Of a DNA stretch of 64,000 nt, positions 52,880 through 62,424 are shown one piece after another. The number at the start of each line of letters is the position of its first letter. Within the stretch, counting starts at the first letter, position 1. The notes beneath the pieces were generated by a model. The model was not told the origin of the DNA. It saw only the letters and a list, made by a program, of their open reading frames with translations, and made no database searches. A program made the position numbers and the translations under genes. The DNA comes from Candidatus Magnetomicrobium cryptolimnococcus (GTDB lineage: Bacteria; Nitrospirota; Thermodesulfovibrionia; Thermodesulfovibrionales; Magnetobacteriaceae), in contig JAGYWI010000010.1 of assembly GCA_018606805.1 (NCBI GenBank), forward strand, positions 56,602 to 120,601. The letters run 5' to 3'.

Positions 52880-53947
52880 ATGAAGGCCTTAGTTTTAAGC
52901 GGCGGCAAGGGTACGAGGCTTCGGCCGCTTACACATACAATAGCAAAGCAGCTGGTACCTGTGGCAGGCGTCCCTATACTTGGGTATGTGCTTGGGCACA
53001 TTGCATCGGCTGCCATTGTGGATGTAGGGATAATAATTTCTCCGGAAACTGGCAATGAGGTAAAGGAATATGTACAAGACGGAGGCCACTGGAATATTAA
53101 CGTTACGTATATATTGCAGGAAAACCCGCTGGGTCTTGCCCATGCTGTTTTAATGGCAAGGGAGTTTATCGGTGAGGACGATTTTATAATGTATTTAGGG
53201 GATAATCTATTAAGTAGCGGACTTAAAAATGCCCTTAGTAGGTTTCTAAATGATAGGCCGGAGGCTCTGATTTTTTTAAAAGAAGTGGAAAACCCACAAA
53301 ATTTCGGAGTTGCTCGCCTTGATAGAGAGGGCAACATTGTTGAATTGATAGAAAAGCCGCTAAATCCGCCTTCTAAACTAGCGCTTGTTGGCGTTTACAT
53401 GTTTACGGCTAAGATTTTTGATGCCATAAGGCAGATAAAGCCGTCAAGGCGCGGAGAGCTTGAAATTACTGACGCCATAGACTGGCTTATAAAAAATGGC
53501 TATACTGTACAAAGCGAACAAATCGGCGGCTGGTGGCTTGATACAGGCAAAAAGGATGACCTTTTGGAAGCTAACACGATAGTCCTTGATGAATATGTTA
53601 AACAAGATATAAGGGGCTTTGTGGATGATAATTCAAGTATTATGGGCAGGGTGGAAATAGCGGCTGGCACTCATGTTAAGGCAAGCACTATTAGGGGGCC
53701 GGTGCGTATTGGTGAAAACTCGCTCATATCTAATGCCTTTATTGGTCCCTACACCAGTATTGGCAGCAACGTCCGTATAGTTAACTCCGTCATAGAGCAC
53801 AGTGTTATCTTAAATGATTCCACAATTGAAGGAATCGAGCGCCTTGAAGATAGCCTCCTTGGCAGGTACACAACCGTTATCCATAATGCACAAAAACATA
53901 AAGCCCTGCGCCTTATGATAAGTGATAATTCCGTTGTGGAGGTTTAG
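52880..53947 (+). CDS. rmlA: Glucose-1-phosphate thymidylyltransferase, long type
   Basis: A 355-residue nucleotidyltransferase: MKALVLSGGKGTRLRPLTHTIAKQLVPVAG (nucleotide loop), MYLGDNLL (Mg site), FGVARLDREGNIVELIEKP, and a C-terminal left-handed beta-helix with hexapeptide-like VRIGENSLISNAFIGPYTSIGSNVRIVNSVIEHSVI. This long StrD-like type makes dTDP-glucose. First gene of the rml operon; no clear promoter beyond a TATAAT near 52830. Confidence 0.9.
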   Translation: MKALVLSGGKGTRLRPLTHTIAKQLVPVAGVPILGYVLGHIASAAIVDVGIIISPETGNEVKEYVQDGGHWNINVTYILQENPLGLAHAVLMAREFIGEDDFIMYLGDNLLSSGLKNALSRFLNDRPEALIFLKEVENPQNFGVARLDREGNIVELIEKPLNPPSKLALVGVYMFTAKIFDAIRQIKPSRRGELEITDAIDWLIKNGYTVQSEQIGGWWLDTGKKDDLLEANTIVLDEYVKQDIRGFVDDNSSIMGRVEIAAGTHVKASTIRGPVRIGENSLISNAFIGPYTSIGSNVRIVNSVIEHSVILNDSTIEGIERLEDSLLGRYTTVIHNAQKHKALRLMISDNSVVEV

Positions 53948-53951
53948 AGTA

Positions 53952-54419
53952 ATGTTTACGGATGGGCCTATACATGACGTTATTGTAAAGGAATTTAAAT
54001 ACTATACGGATAAACGCGGCTGGCTTACGGAGCTTTTTAGGGTGGATGAGCTACCGGAGGGGTTTTTTTTGAAACCTCAAATGGCATATATTTCTATGAC
54101 AAAACCGGCTGTTGCAAGGGGACCGCATGTACATGCCAAACAGTATGATTATTTTTGCTTTTTATCGGACTTTACGCTATATCTGTGGGATATGCGCCCC
54201 AATTCACAAACATATAAAAATAGATATGTCTTACGTAGTACAAAAGATAAAATAGTAATAGTGCCGCCAGGGGTCGTACACGCATATAAAAACAGCTCAG
54301 AGGCACAGGGGATGGTCATAAACATACCGGATACTCTTTATGCCGGTTGGGGAAAGACCGAGCCGGTTGATGAAACCAGATATGAAGACATCCCAGAGAG
54401 TCCATTTATTTTAGATTAA
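53952..54419 (+). CDS. rmlC: dTDP-4-dehydrorhamnose 3,5-epimerase-like cupin
   Basis: About 155 residues from the ATG at 53952 (GGAGG 9 nt upstream). RmlC-like cupin: DKRGWLTELFRVDELPEG, GPHVHAKQYDYFCFLSDFTLYLWDMRPNS, IVPPGVVHAYKN. The short length and the HVHAKQ variant set it apart from classic RmlC (about 180 residues), but its place between rmlA and rmlB supports the epimerase or a sugar-isomerase role. Confidence 0.75.
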   Translation: MFTDGPIHDVIVKEFKYYTDKRGWLTELFRVDELPEGFFLKPQMAYISMTKPAVARGPHVHAKQYDYFCFLSDFTLYLWDMRPNSQTYKNRYVLRSTKDKIVIVPPGVVHAYKNSSEAQGMVINIPDTLYAGWGKTEPVDETRYEDIPESPFILD

Positions 54420-54436
54420 TAGGAAGGTGATGCCAA

Positions 54437-55408
54437 TTGAAAAAAATACTTGTAACGGGTGGATGTGGGTTTATTGGCTCAAATTTTATAAGATACGTCA
54501 TAAATAATGCCCAAGATTACAACATAATAAATCTGGATGCCCTCACATATGCAGGCAATTTGTCTAATCTTGAGAAAGATATACAAACGCAAAACTATAA
54601 GTTTATACACGGCTCTATTGAAGATGAAGACATAGTTAAAGCGGCGCTGGCTGATGATGTTTCCACAGTAGTACACTTTGCAGCAGAAAGCCACGTAGAC
54701 CGCTCTATAGGCAATGCACAACCGTTTTTAAACACAAACGTTGTTGGCCTTGAGGTGTTACTGCGGGTATCTAAAAGCTGTGGCATACAGCGCTTTATAC
54801 ATATATCAACGGATGAGGTCTATGGCAGCTTTGAAACAACTGAAGGGTTATTTAAAGAAGGAGACATACTTTTACCAAACTCCCCGTACTCAGCATCAAA
54901 GGCAGCGGCAGACATGCTAATCCATGCCTACACTAAGACATACAATTTTCCAGCTATAATCGTAAGACCATCAAATAACTACGGTCCCTACCAATACCCT
55001 GAAAAATTTATCCCCTTGATGGTTACAAATCTAATTACAAATGCTACAGTGCCCCTATACGGCAGGGGGCAAAACATTAGGGATTGGCTCTTTGTAGAGG
55101 ACAACTGTCGGGCTGTTTTTACTGTGATGGAGGAAGGAAGGCTTGGAGAGATTTATAACGTTGGTGGCGGTAATGAGGTTAAAAACCTTGACCTTGTACA
55201 CATGGTGTTAAATATCATGGGTAAGGACAGCTCTTATATAAAATATGTGCAAGACCGATTAGGGCACGATTTCCGCTATGGGCTTGATTGCACGAAGGTT
55301 CATAAGGAGCTTGGGTGGAGACCAACGGTTAGCTTTATGGAGGGGCTTGAAAGGACTATTGCTTGGTATAAGGAAAATGAGTGGTGGTGGAGGCAGCTAA
55401 AAAAATGA
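54437..55408 (+). CDS. rmlB: dTDP-glucose 4,6-dehydratase
   Basis: A 323-residue short-chain dehydrogenase, TTG start at 54437 with AGGAAGGTG upstream. Rossmann GGCGFIGSNFIRYVI, HFAAESHVDRSIG, the catalytic triad region ISTDEVYGSF and YSASKAAADMLIHAY, and VVRPSNNYGPYQYPEKFIPLM. Converts dTDP-glucose to the 4-keto-6-deoxy sugar. Confidence 0.93.
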   Translation: MKKILVTGGCGFIGSNFIRYVINNAQDYNIINLDALTYAGNLSNLEKDIQTQNYKFIHGSIEDEDIVKAALADDVSTVVHFAAESHVDRSIGNAQPFLNTNVVGLEVLLRVSKSCGIQRFIHISTDEVYGSFETTEGLFKEGDILLPNSPYSASKAAADMLIHAYTKTYNFPAIIVRPSNNYGPYQYPEKFIPLMVTNLITNATVPLYGRGQNIRDWLFVEDNCRAVFTVMEEGRLGEIYNVGGGNEVKNLDLVHMVLNIMGKDSSYIKYVQDRLGHDFRYGLDCTKVHKELGWRPTVSFMEGLERTIAWYKENEWWWRQLKK

Positions 55409-56244
55409 AGATACTTGTAACAGGTGCTGGTGGTATGCTTTCATCAGACCTTGTGCCATATTTAGCCAGTTATCATGATTGCTATGGCGCTACAATTGAA
55501 GATACAGATATAACTAATATTGACTCAATAAGTAAAATAGTGGCTGCCTACAAGCCGCAAATAATTATAAACTGCGCAGCTTATACGCAAGTGGATAGGG
55601 CTGAAACTGAGCGCTGCCTCGCCCTTCAAGTTAATGCCCTTGGCGTTCAAAATCTATCGCTTATTTGTAAAGAGCAAGGCATAATCCTTTGCCACATAAG
55701 CACGGATTACGTCTTTGATGGTAAAAAGCGCTCACCTTATACGCCCTATGATGCCGTATGTCCTATAAATTTTTATGGAGAATCCAAATTTGCTGGTGAA
55801 AAGTTTCTTGAGTGGATTTCCCCCAACTTTTATATAATAAGGACAAGCTGGCTTTATGGCGCGTATGGCAATAATTTTGTTAAAACTATTTTAAGGCTTG
55901 CTAATCAACGACAAGAGCTAAGCATTGTTGATGACCAGATAGGCTCACCGACATTCACTGGGAGTCTATCAATTGCAATAAAAAGGATAATAGAAAGCGG
56001 TAAGTTTGGCATATACCACGTAACAGATAAAACGGATGGCCGGCTCAGTTGGTACGGTTTTGCTATGGAAATAGTACGCCTTGCCGGGCTAAGCGTAAAG
56101 GTGCTGCCAATAACAACAGCTCAATACCCGCTACCGGCTAAAAGGCCAGCTTATTCGGTGCTGGATACAACATTGAGCACAATGGCTGCACGGGTTGAAC
56201 CGGTTGAGTGGAATGTGGCGTTGCAACAGTATATGAAGATATAG
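55405..56244 (+). CDS. rmlD: dTDP-4-dehydrorhamnose reductase
   Basis: About 279 residues from the ATG at 55405, which overlaps the rmlB stop (ATGA). Rossmann MKILVTGAGGMLSSDLVPYL, NCAAYTQVDRAETE, ISTDYVFDGKKRSPYTPYDAVCPINFYGESKFAGEKFL with the catalytic YxxxK, and RTSWLYG. Completes dTDP-rhamnose. Confidence 0.93.
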   Translation: MKILVTGAGGMLSSDLVPYLASYHDCYGATIEDTDITNIDSISKIVAAYKPQIIINCAAYTQVDRAETERCLALQVNALGVQNLSLICKEQGIILCHISTDYVFDGKKRSPYTPYDAVCPINFYGESKFAGEKFLEWISPNFYIIRTSWLYGAYGNNFVKTILRLANQRQELSIVDDQIGSPTFTGSLSIAIKRIIESGKFGIYHVTDKTDGRLSWYGFAMEIVRLAGLSVKVLPITTAQYPLPAKRPAYSVLDTTLSTMAARVEPVEWNVALQQYMKI

Positions 56245-56277
56245 AAAAACTGAATTGGTAGTGTAGTGAGGTGAGAG

Positions 56278-56481
56278 ATGGAAAATGGAGACGTAAAAGC
56301 AGCAATGCAAGCTGTGTTTGAAGAACTTATGGCAATGCCAGAGGAAGCATTTATACAAAAAATTATAGATGTAATGTTTAGAAGGAGACTAATGTTGGGA
56401 GCGTCGACAAGTCCTGATTATTCAACAATTCTCATTTTGCCGACATCCCGTACCCCTAGTAATTTGGATGATCGGCAATAA
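56278..56481 (+). CDS. Small protein of unknown origin (67 aa)
   Basis: GAGGTGAGAG precedes the ATG. The first 40 residues (VKAAMQAVFEELMAMPEEAFIQKIIDVMF) form an amphipathic helix; the remainder is low complexity and may be out-of-frame extension of a degraded gene. Lies between the rml operon and a convergent patatin gene. Not recognised. Confidence 0.3.
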   Translation: MENGDVKAAMQAVFEELMAMPEEAFIQKIIDVMFRRRLMLGASTSPDYSTILILPTSRTPSNLDDRQ

Positions 56482-56542
56482 TTATGCCAGCTCAAAATTG
56501 GCACAAAATCTACACTAATGAGAATTGCTGAATCAATACCTG

Positions 56543-57547
56543 CTAATTTAACAACAATCTTTCACAAAGGTCTTCTATTTCTTTTTTATGTGTGCTAATT
56601 ATTTCATTAGCAATAGCTTTAAGTGCAAAAATATTAGTATTACTAGCATCATCCATATCATCATTGCCTTTTGTTAGGTTTGCTTGGAAGCGGTAATAAG
56701 TTTTGTTGAGTATCTGCTCCAGTTGATAGCTGCCAGTATCGCTAATACCATCAAAAACTACGTCTAATAGGGATTTTGCCCATGCAGCAAGTCCCCAGTC
56801 CTTAGCCTTGTCATGATGCAAACAGCGCTCGTATTTACCTGTACCCATGGATACCATGATGAAGTCTTTTTCATTAGGAAACATTGTAAGAGCCTCAACA
56901 TAGGCGCACATTGCAGGGTTATTTGCATAAACGCCCCCATCTATTAACGAATAATAGTTTTTATTATGAATATGCGAACAAGTACTACCGATTTTATCTT
57001 TTTCAGGTATATTTCTATTGTCTATTTTATGTGGTTCAAAATAAGTCGGGGCCGCAGAAGTAGCAAGGATAATATCTGTAAGCTTAAAATTATGTTCTTT
57101 ATCTGTTTTGGCTTTTTTACTTTTAAAAAATAACGGTTGACGCAACTCTATCTCATAACTTGTAATAATAATATTAGTTAAAACGTCCTTTAATGTGGTA
57201 TTTAGTAATTTCTCTTCTATAATAGATTTAATTCCATCTGAAGGATATTTAATATCGGCCAAACCCCACATAGAATGAATAGTGTGATATATTGAACGGT
57301 CAAAAATATGTTTACCTTCTTGTTCGTAAAAGACGATAACTTCCTGTGCTGTATAGGCTGGGGTTTTAGACGCACCTTGTGGTGCTGTCAGAAATACTGC
57401 TAAAATCCCACCTGTTGACGTACCAGCTATTAAATCAAATAACTCGCATATTGGCTTTTTTGTACATTTTTCTACCTCTGCAAGTATCATTGCTGGAATG
57501 ATACCCCTTATACCACCACCATCAATAGATAAAATTTTCTTTGCCAC
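56543..57547 (-). CDS. Patatin-like phospholipase
   Basis: A 334-residue protein with the patatin catalytic plan: oxyanion loop DGGGIRGIIP, nucleophile GTSTGG (Ser about residue 45), and DGGVYANNP with the catalytic Asp. Standalone patatins of this size release fatty acids from membrane lipids. CBASS effectors such as CapV are relatives, but no nucleotide cyclase gene adjoins. Lone gene without signal peptide. Confidence 0.88.
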   Translation of the reverse strand: MAKKILSIDGGGIRGIIPAMILAEVEKCTKKPICELFDLIAGTSTGGILAVFLTAPQGASKTPAYTAQEVIVFYEQEGKHIFDRSIYHTIHSMWGLADIKYPSDGIKSIIEEKLLNTTLKDVLTNIIITSYEIELRQPLFFKSKKAKTDKEHNFKLTDIILATSAAPTYFEPHKIDNRNIPEKDKIGSTCSHIHNKNYYSLIDGGVYANNPAMCAYVEALTMFPNEKDFIMVSMGTGKYERCLHHDKAKDWGLAAWAKSLLDVVFDGISDTGSYQLEQILNKTYYRFQANLTKGNDDMDDASNTNIFALKAIANEIISTHKKEIEDLCERLLLN

Positions 57548-57973
57548 TGTAAAGCCCTCGCTTTTATTTTAAATTTACCATATATAAAGAAAACTATTCT
57601 AACTATTATAATTATTAACAGATTAAATGTAAAGACGCAACTAACTTTTTTAGAGTGGGATAATATCATTAAAAGTTATACCCATTAAAATTTATTTTTC
57701 TTGTAATAGTTCAGCCCCAACTCCGGCATTGCAAGCGCAGCGAAGGTGTGGAGGCACACCTCCTTCTTAAGGGCGAACACATAGGTTCGCCCTTACTTAT
57801 TAAATCGCAATGTGCTATAAACAACGAGATTGAGGGTAGTGCTCTCGTTCTTTAGTCCTTTTCTTTGATATAAAGTTTTGCAAACCATATTTCTTTTGGT
57901 ATACTCGTTAATTATACTAAACAAAACCAATATATGTGAAAAAGAAAATGGGATATATTGATTTTGGACATCA
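57548..57973. repeat. Spacer with MITE-like sequence and direct repeat
   Basis: 57703-57831 is a MITE-like copy starting GTAATAGTTCAGCC, with a palindromic element at 57743-57763 following GCGAAG. Ends GTGCTATAAACAACGAGATTG as at 17233. 57848-57902 is a direct repeat of 59293-59347. Confidence 0.7.
57848..57902. repeat. Direct repeat left of the DUF4325/HATPase pair
   Basis: TTCTTTAGTC then TTTGATATAAAGTTTTGCAA and ACCATATTTCTTTTGGT. It matches 59293-59347 with only a few differences (about 53 of 55 positions). The repeats bracket genes 57974-59188. Confidence 0.8.
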
Positions 57974-58309
57974 CTATATTTCTACTTGTAAAATCTCAGC
58001 GTCTCTAACCTTTTTTGCATAAGTAACAGATTTAGAGATAAACTGTTTATCTATATTTTTAAGATGTTGAAATTCTAAATTATTTTTTAAAAAATCAATC
58101 CCATACTTTACCACTAATTCACCGATACAAGCATTATAAAACGAAAGAGACGTAAAATTAACCCCTGACATATCAATTTGTATAAAACATCCGTTGGTTA
58201 AATACTCATCAACAATTTTATACAATTTTCTACCGTAGTTATGTGTTGTACAGGTATTGCATATATCAGTGCTGACATTTATATTTATTATTTTTTCTAT
58301 ATTTACCAT
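57974..58309 (-). CDS. STAS-like DUF4325 protein
   Basis: A 111-residue protein: YGRKLYKIVDEYLTNGCFIQIDMSGVNFTSLSFYNACIGELVVKYG, the DUF4325 pattern with the conserved D-S/G-V--xS-SF-xxx. Such STAS-like domains act as phospho-switch partners of ATPase/kinase proteins. The 4-7 nt overlap with the upstream HATPase gene supports a functional pair. Confidence 0.75.
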   Translation of the reverse strand: MVNIEKIININVSTDICNTCTTHNYGRKLYKIVDEYLTNGCFIQIDMSGVNFTSLSFYNACIGELVVKYGIDFLKNNLEFQHLKNIDKQFISKSVTYAKKVRDAEILQVEI

Positions 58310-59188
58310 ATATTTACCCTATATTCCTCGTCTTCTGCATTGATGTTTATTATTTTTTCTTCTTGTATAGTCATAGAAACACAAACGCCTTTAAATGAAA
58401 AGTCCAGTGTTGTCTTTTTAACCGTACCATTGTTGTCTTGTTTCCACAATCCATCATATGAAATAATTTCCAAATTACCTCTATTCCGCAAAAAACCACT
58501 CACGTTATTTAAACCTAAACCCCGTGACTTTATTTCACCACCCTTTTTACTTGATGTTCCTTCTTCTATGGCTTTATCAATAGCATCAATACTATTTTCT
58601 AAAGCTGGATAGGAATTTTTTAGCGACTCAAGAAAACCTATCCCAAGATCAACAATTGATAATGATAGTTGATGTTTTTTGTTATATGCTTGAGCAGAGA
58701 TATAACAGCCAATTTCAGATTTACTGTGATCAAACACATTAGTAATGATCTCAACGAGATTTATTTGCACAAAATCATAAGCATTTGTAGAGTCTATTTT
58801 ACTGTTTGATGTTATCCAGTTGATAATATCGGTTAAGTAGTTTCCTTCCATTTCATACAAATTTCTTAATGTTACAGAGGTATTTTTACTGGATGATAGC
58901 CCCTTATTAGTAATATTAAAATGTTCATAAAAACCTTGGCGTTCTAAATATTGATTAACCTCTATTCTTTTAGGCTCTTTTATATGTACGTTATTTTCCA
59001 ACCTTAAATAATGAGAGATAAAGGCAGACAATATGTTTAAACCCAATGGTTTAATAAACTCAACATCCTCCAGATTAAATAATATTACCTGATTAGATAC
59101 TGTATCTAATTCATTAAAAAGCTGAATAACAGTTTATGTTCTCAGCACATTGCGTAGGCATTTTAAATAAATAATCAACATCTTTCAT
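58303..59188 (-). CDS. HATPase_c (anti-sigma/GHKL-like) protein with apparent 5' frameshift
   Basis: The main part (58303-59046) has GHKL motifs: VQINLVEIITNVFDHSKS (N box), LSIVDLGIGFLESL (G1) and KSRGLGLNNVSGFLRNRG (G2). Upstream, an ATG at 59188 opens MKDVDYLFKMPTQCAENIN, and after a single extra T near 59130 the reading shifts to VIQLFNELDTVSNQVILFNLEDVEFIKPLG, joining the main frame. An authentic frameshift or a sequencing error; otherwise translation starts at an internal TTG. Pairs with the DUF4325 gene. Confidence 0.6.
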
Positions 59189-59292
59189 TTAGCAATCCTT
59201 CTTATATTAGCACCACAATTATACTTGCCTCCTGTATGCAATTCAGAAAAACCCTCCTATTATTATATCATTAATATGATTTTATAGCAATT

Positions 59293-59347
59293 TTCTTTAG
59301 TCATTTTCGTTTGATATAAAGTTTTGCAAACCATATTTCTTTTGGTG
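59293..59347. repeat. Direct repeat right of the DUF4325/HATPase pair
   Basis: Second copy of the 57848 repeat, here just upstream of mtnA (TTTGATATAAAGTTTTGCAA then ACCATATTTCTTTTGGTG). It probably carries the mtnA promoter region. Confidence 0.8.
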
Positions 59348-59407
59348 TAAGTTTATGTTAAAATACGTTCGCTTGTAAATGAACTACCGGAAGGAGCGCG
59401 GTATATT

Positions 59408-60472
59408 ATGGTAGAGACAATAAGATGGTCAGATGGTGTTGTTGAGATATTAGACCAAGCTATGCTGCCCCATGAGGTTAAGTATATTAGATGCAGTGTC
59501 TATGGGGATGTTGTGCGGTGTATAAAGGAGTTGAATATTCGAGGGGCTCCGGCTATTGGTATAGCGGCGGCAATGGGCATAGCGCTTGCTAGTATGGAGG
59601 CAGATGTAAAAGGGCGTGAGGGGTTTGACCGCAAAATAGGTATCGCTATAGATGCCCTGCTTGCAAGTAGGCCAACGGCTGTGAATATACGGTGGGCTTG
59701 TGAGCGTATGAAGGCTCTTTTACAAAGAAATGCTGATAGCAGTGTTGAGGAGCTTAAAGGGTTGCTTTTAGCGGAAGCTCAAGGGATTTTGCGTGAAGAT
59801 ATAGAGATAAACCGGCAGATAGGGTTTTGGGGGGCGCAGTTTATTAAAGATGGCTCTAGAATCTTAACTCATTGTAATGCCGGGGCTTTGGCAACTGGTG
59901 GATACGGAACGGCAACAGCACCGATGCGTCAGGCAATTGCTGAGGGCAAACGTATACATGTCTACGCTGATGAAACACGGCCGGTTTTACAAGGGGCGCG
60001 CCTTACCACGTGGGAGCTTATGGAAGATGGCATACCGGTAACGCTTATTTGTGATAATAGTGCCGGTGCTCTGATGAAGGCTGGGGAGATAGACCTATGT
60101 ATTGTTGGTACTGATAGGACGGTAAGAAACGGTGATGTGGCAAATAAGATAGGTACATATACGGTGGCAGTACTAGCAAGTGTGCATGCGTTACCGTTTT
60201 ATGTGGCAGCTCCATTTAGCAGCATTGATTTTACGCTATCTTCCGGAGACTATATACCGATAGAGGAGCGCAATGGAGCGGAGGTTACAAATGTAACCGG
60301 CAAGTGTCAGATAGCCCCTAACGGTGTTAAAGTAAAAAACATGGCTTTTGACGTTACACCGGCAAAGTATGTTACGGCAATCATAACAGAAAATGGTGCT
60401 TTTAAACCTGCTGATTTAGAAAAATTAGCTGCTTGGGATGTGAATTTTGAAAACTTTAGAATCAAGGCTTGA
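59408..60472 (+). CDS. mtnA: S-methyl-5-thioribose-1-phosphate isomerase
   Basis: A 354-residue eIF2B-related isomerase: ELNIRGAPAIGIAAAMGIAL, ILTHCNAGALATGGYGTA (catalytic Cys), YADETRPVLQGARLTTWEL, and IVGTDRTVRNGDVANKIGTYTVAVLA (catalytic Asp). Converts the 5-methylthioribose phosphate aldose to ketose in methionine salvage. GGAAGGAGCG precedes the ATG. No other salvage genes adjoin. Confidence 0.93.
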   Translation: MVETIRWSDGVVEILDQAMLPHEVKYIRCSVYGDVVRCIKELNIRGAPAIGIAAAMGIALASMEADVKGREGFDRKIGIAIDALLASRPTAVNIRWACERMKALLQRNADSSVEELKGLLLAEAQGILREDIEINRQIGFWGAQFIKDGSRILTHCNAGALATGGYGTATAPMRQAIAEGKRIHVYADETRPVLQGARLTTWELMEDGIPVTLICDNSAGALMKAGEIDLCIVGTDRTVRNGDVANKIGTYTVAVLASVHALPFYVAAPFSSIDFTLSSGDYIPIEERNGAEVTNVTGKCQIAPNGVKVKNMAFDVTPAKYVTAIITENGAFKPADLEKLAAWDVNFENFRIKA

Positions 60473-60503
60473 CTTTACCTTTAGTGATAAAATAATATCT
60501 ACA

Positions 60504-61511
60504 ATGGATATTAACGATATATTTAAACAGTATAAAGAAGAGCTTAACGCCGTAGAGGCGGAGCTTAACGATGTGTTTACAAGTAATGTGGTGGTTATAC
60601 CGTTAATAGGACGGCACTTACTTGGTGGCGGTGGTAAAAGGTTGCGGCCGCTGTGCTTACTGTTAAGTGCTGCGCTTGCAGGCTTTAAAGGTAAAGAGCG
60701 CCTTACCTTTGCAGCAATAATAGAGGCTATACACACGGCATCGCTTTTGCATGATGACGTCGTTGATGAGGCGGATGTACGGCGCGGCAAACCGACTTCC
60801 CATTCTATCTGGGGTAACCAAGTGGTTATACTTGTGGGGGATTTTTTATATGCTAATGCCCTTAGAATGGCCGTGGCTCAGAAAAATCAACCGATTATGG
60901 ATACCATATCAAACGCTGCTATGAAGATGACGGAAGGGGAGATTCTACAGTTACGAAAAGTGGGAGACCCGGAGATAACAGAAAAGGAATATCTGGATAT
61001 AATAGCCTTTAAAACGGGCGCTCTTTTTGCAGCAGCTTGTAGGATTGGGGCAATACTTGGAAATCTCTCTGAGGAAAAGGTAGAGGCTATGACAAACTAC
61101 GGATTTAAAACCGGACTGGTCTTTCAGATGTTTGATGATATACTGGATTTTCAAGCAGATGAAGATACCCTTGGTAAGCGTCTTGGAAAAGACCTCTATG
61201 AGGGAAAGATTACGCTACCGCTGATTTATTTATTAAAAATGGCTGATGAGCATGAGTGTAATGAAATTGTTGAAATAATTAAATCCTCCAGTGATGAAAA
61301 TGACCCTAATGATATACAACCTGCTGATATACAAAAGAATATGAAAAAAATCATGTCTTATCTTAAACGCTATGGTGCTATCGCGCAGGCATATAAAAAG
61401 GCTGAGGAAATCGTCAATGATGCCAAGGGGCATTTAAGCATATTTGATGAAAGTCATGAAAAAAGCGCACTGATGGCCCTTGCTGATTATTCGATGCAAA
61501 GGAAAAAATAA
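60504..61511 (+). CDS. Polyprenyl diphosphate synthase
   Basis: About 335 residues from the ATG at 60504. Trans-prenyl transferase motifs: [41 protein letters not shown] (first Asp-rich DDxxD), [15 protein letters not shown], and [41 protein letters not shown] (second). Extends isoprenoid chains, probably for quinones. Start overlaps no gene; 32 nt follow mtnA. Confidence 0.92.
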   Translation: MDINDIFKQYKEELNAVEAELNDVFTSNVVVIPLIGRHLLGGGGKRLRPLCLLLSAALAGFKGKERLTFAAIIEAIHTASLLHDDVVDEADVRRGKPTSHSIWGNQVVILVGDFLYANALRMAVAQKNQPIMDTISNAAMKMTEGEILQLRKVGDPEITEKEYLDIIAFKTGALFAAACRIGAILGNLSEEKVEAMTNYGFKTGLVFQMFDDILDFQADEDTLGKRLGKDLYEGKITLPLIYLLKMADEHECNEIVEIIKSSSDENDPNDIQPADIQKNMKKIMSYLKRYGAIAQAYKKAEEIVNDAKGHLSIFDESHEKSALMALADYSMQRKK

Positions 61512-61516
61512 AAAAA

Positions 61517-62047
61517 ATGCACCCACTGGTTTTACTAGCAAAGGCTACTATAGAGGAATACGTTAAAACCCACAAGGTGTTAACCCTGTCTACTGAGTTT
61601 ACTGAGGAAATGAGACAGGCAGGCGTGCCCACACACCAAAGAAATGGCGTTTTTGTGTCAATAAAAAAGCACGGTAACCTACGCGGCTGTATCGGGACGT
61701 TTTTACCAACAACTAACACTGTGGCAGAGGAAATCATACAAAATGCCATATCAGCAGCAACGCAAGACCCGCGTTTTGCGCCCATTGACGTTGCCGAACT
61801 AAACGATATAACCTATTCGGTGGATGTGTTGTCTACTCCGCAAAAAATCAAAGATTTAGCCGAGCTAGACCACAAAAAATACGGCGTTATTGTCTCTAAA
61901 GGCTACAGGAAAGGGCTTTTATTGCCCGATCTTGAGGGGGTTAACTCCGTTTCTGAACAGCTTCAGATAGCTAAGTATAAGGCACAAATCAGTATAGATG
62001 ATGAGGATGTGGAGATTCACAGGTTTTCAGTCAGGAGATATAAGTGA
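61517..62047 (+). CDS. AMMECR1-like (AmmeMemoRadiSam system A) protein
   Basis: A 176-residue protein: [45 protein letters not shown] (the LRGCIG signature), [34 protein letters not shown]. The AmmeMemoRadiSam trio normally adds Memo and a radical SAM protein; neither adjoins. A GTGCCCACACACC segment near 61622 (GVPTHQ) may be a decayed palindromic element. Confidence 0.82.
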   Translation: MHPLVLLAKATIEEYVKTHKVLTLSTEFTEEMRQAGVPTHQRNGVFVSIKKHGNLRGCIGTFLPTTNTVAEEIIQNAISAATQDPRFAPIDVAELNDITYSVDVLSTPQKIKDLAELDHKKYGVIVSKGYRKGLLLPDLEGVNSVSEQLQIAKYKAQISIDDEDVEIHRFSVRRYK

Positions 62048-62421
62048 GTAAGAAAACCAAGCTTGAAATAGACCTCGAACTAGCCCATAAGATTCACGAA
62101 AGAAGTAAATTACGGCCATTTATCATAATCGTATTAATACTATTTGGTGTTTTTAGCCTTTTGTTTTACTTCAAACATCAAAAACAAAGGGCTGTTGAGC
62201 TTGAATTAAATGAGCTGTATGCTACGTATTCGAAGGTCAAGCTGGAGCTGGAGTTTCTTAAAAGAGAATGTAAAAATGCAACCGGTGTGCAAGCTAAAAA
62301 AGATAAAAATTTTCCATCATCTACGGTATCAATAAATGATAATGGCGGTAACGGTGGGGCTGCTGCAAATGGGACTGTTAAAAAGGCAATGACCCCTCCT
62401 ACTAAAATAATAATTCGATAA
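62044..62421 (+). CDS. Small bitopic membrane protein, unknown
   Basis: A 125-residue protein, GTG overlapping the upstream stop (GTGA). Basic N-terminus, one membrane helix ([18 protein letters not shown], about 25-42), a short coiled coil ([24 protein letters not shown]) and a low-complexity tail. The helix plus coiled coil layout recalls FtsB/FtsL-type septum proteins, but no family match is claimed. Confidence 0.5.
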   Translation: MSKKTKLEIDLELAHKIHERSKLRPFIIIVLILFGVFSLLFYFKHQKQRAVELELNELYATYSKVKLELEFLKRECKNATGVQAKKDKNFPSSTVSINDNGGNGGAAANGTVKKAMTPPTKIIIR

Positions 62422-62424
62422 CAG

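Noticed and set aside
56543..57547. CBASS or other defence system based on the patatin protein
   Set aside because: No CD-NTase, sensor or other defence partner is adjacent; patatins also have general lipase roles.
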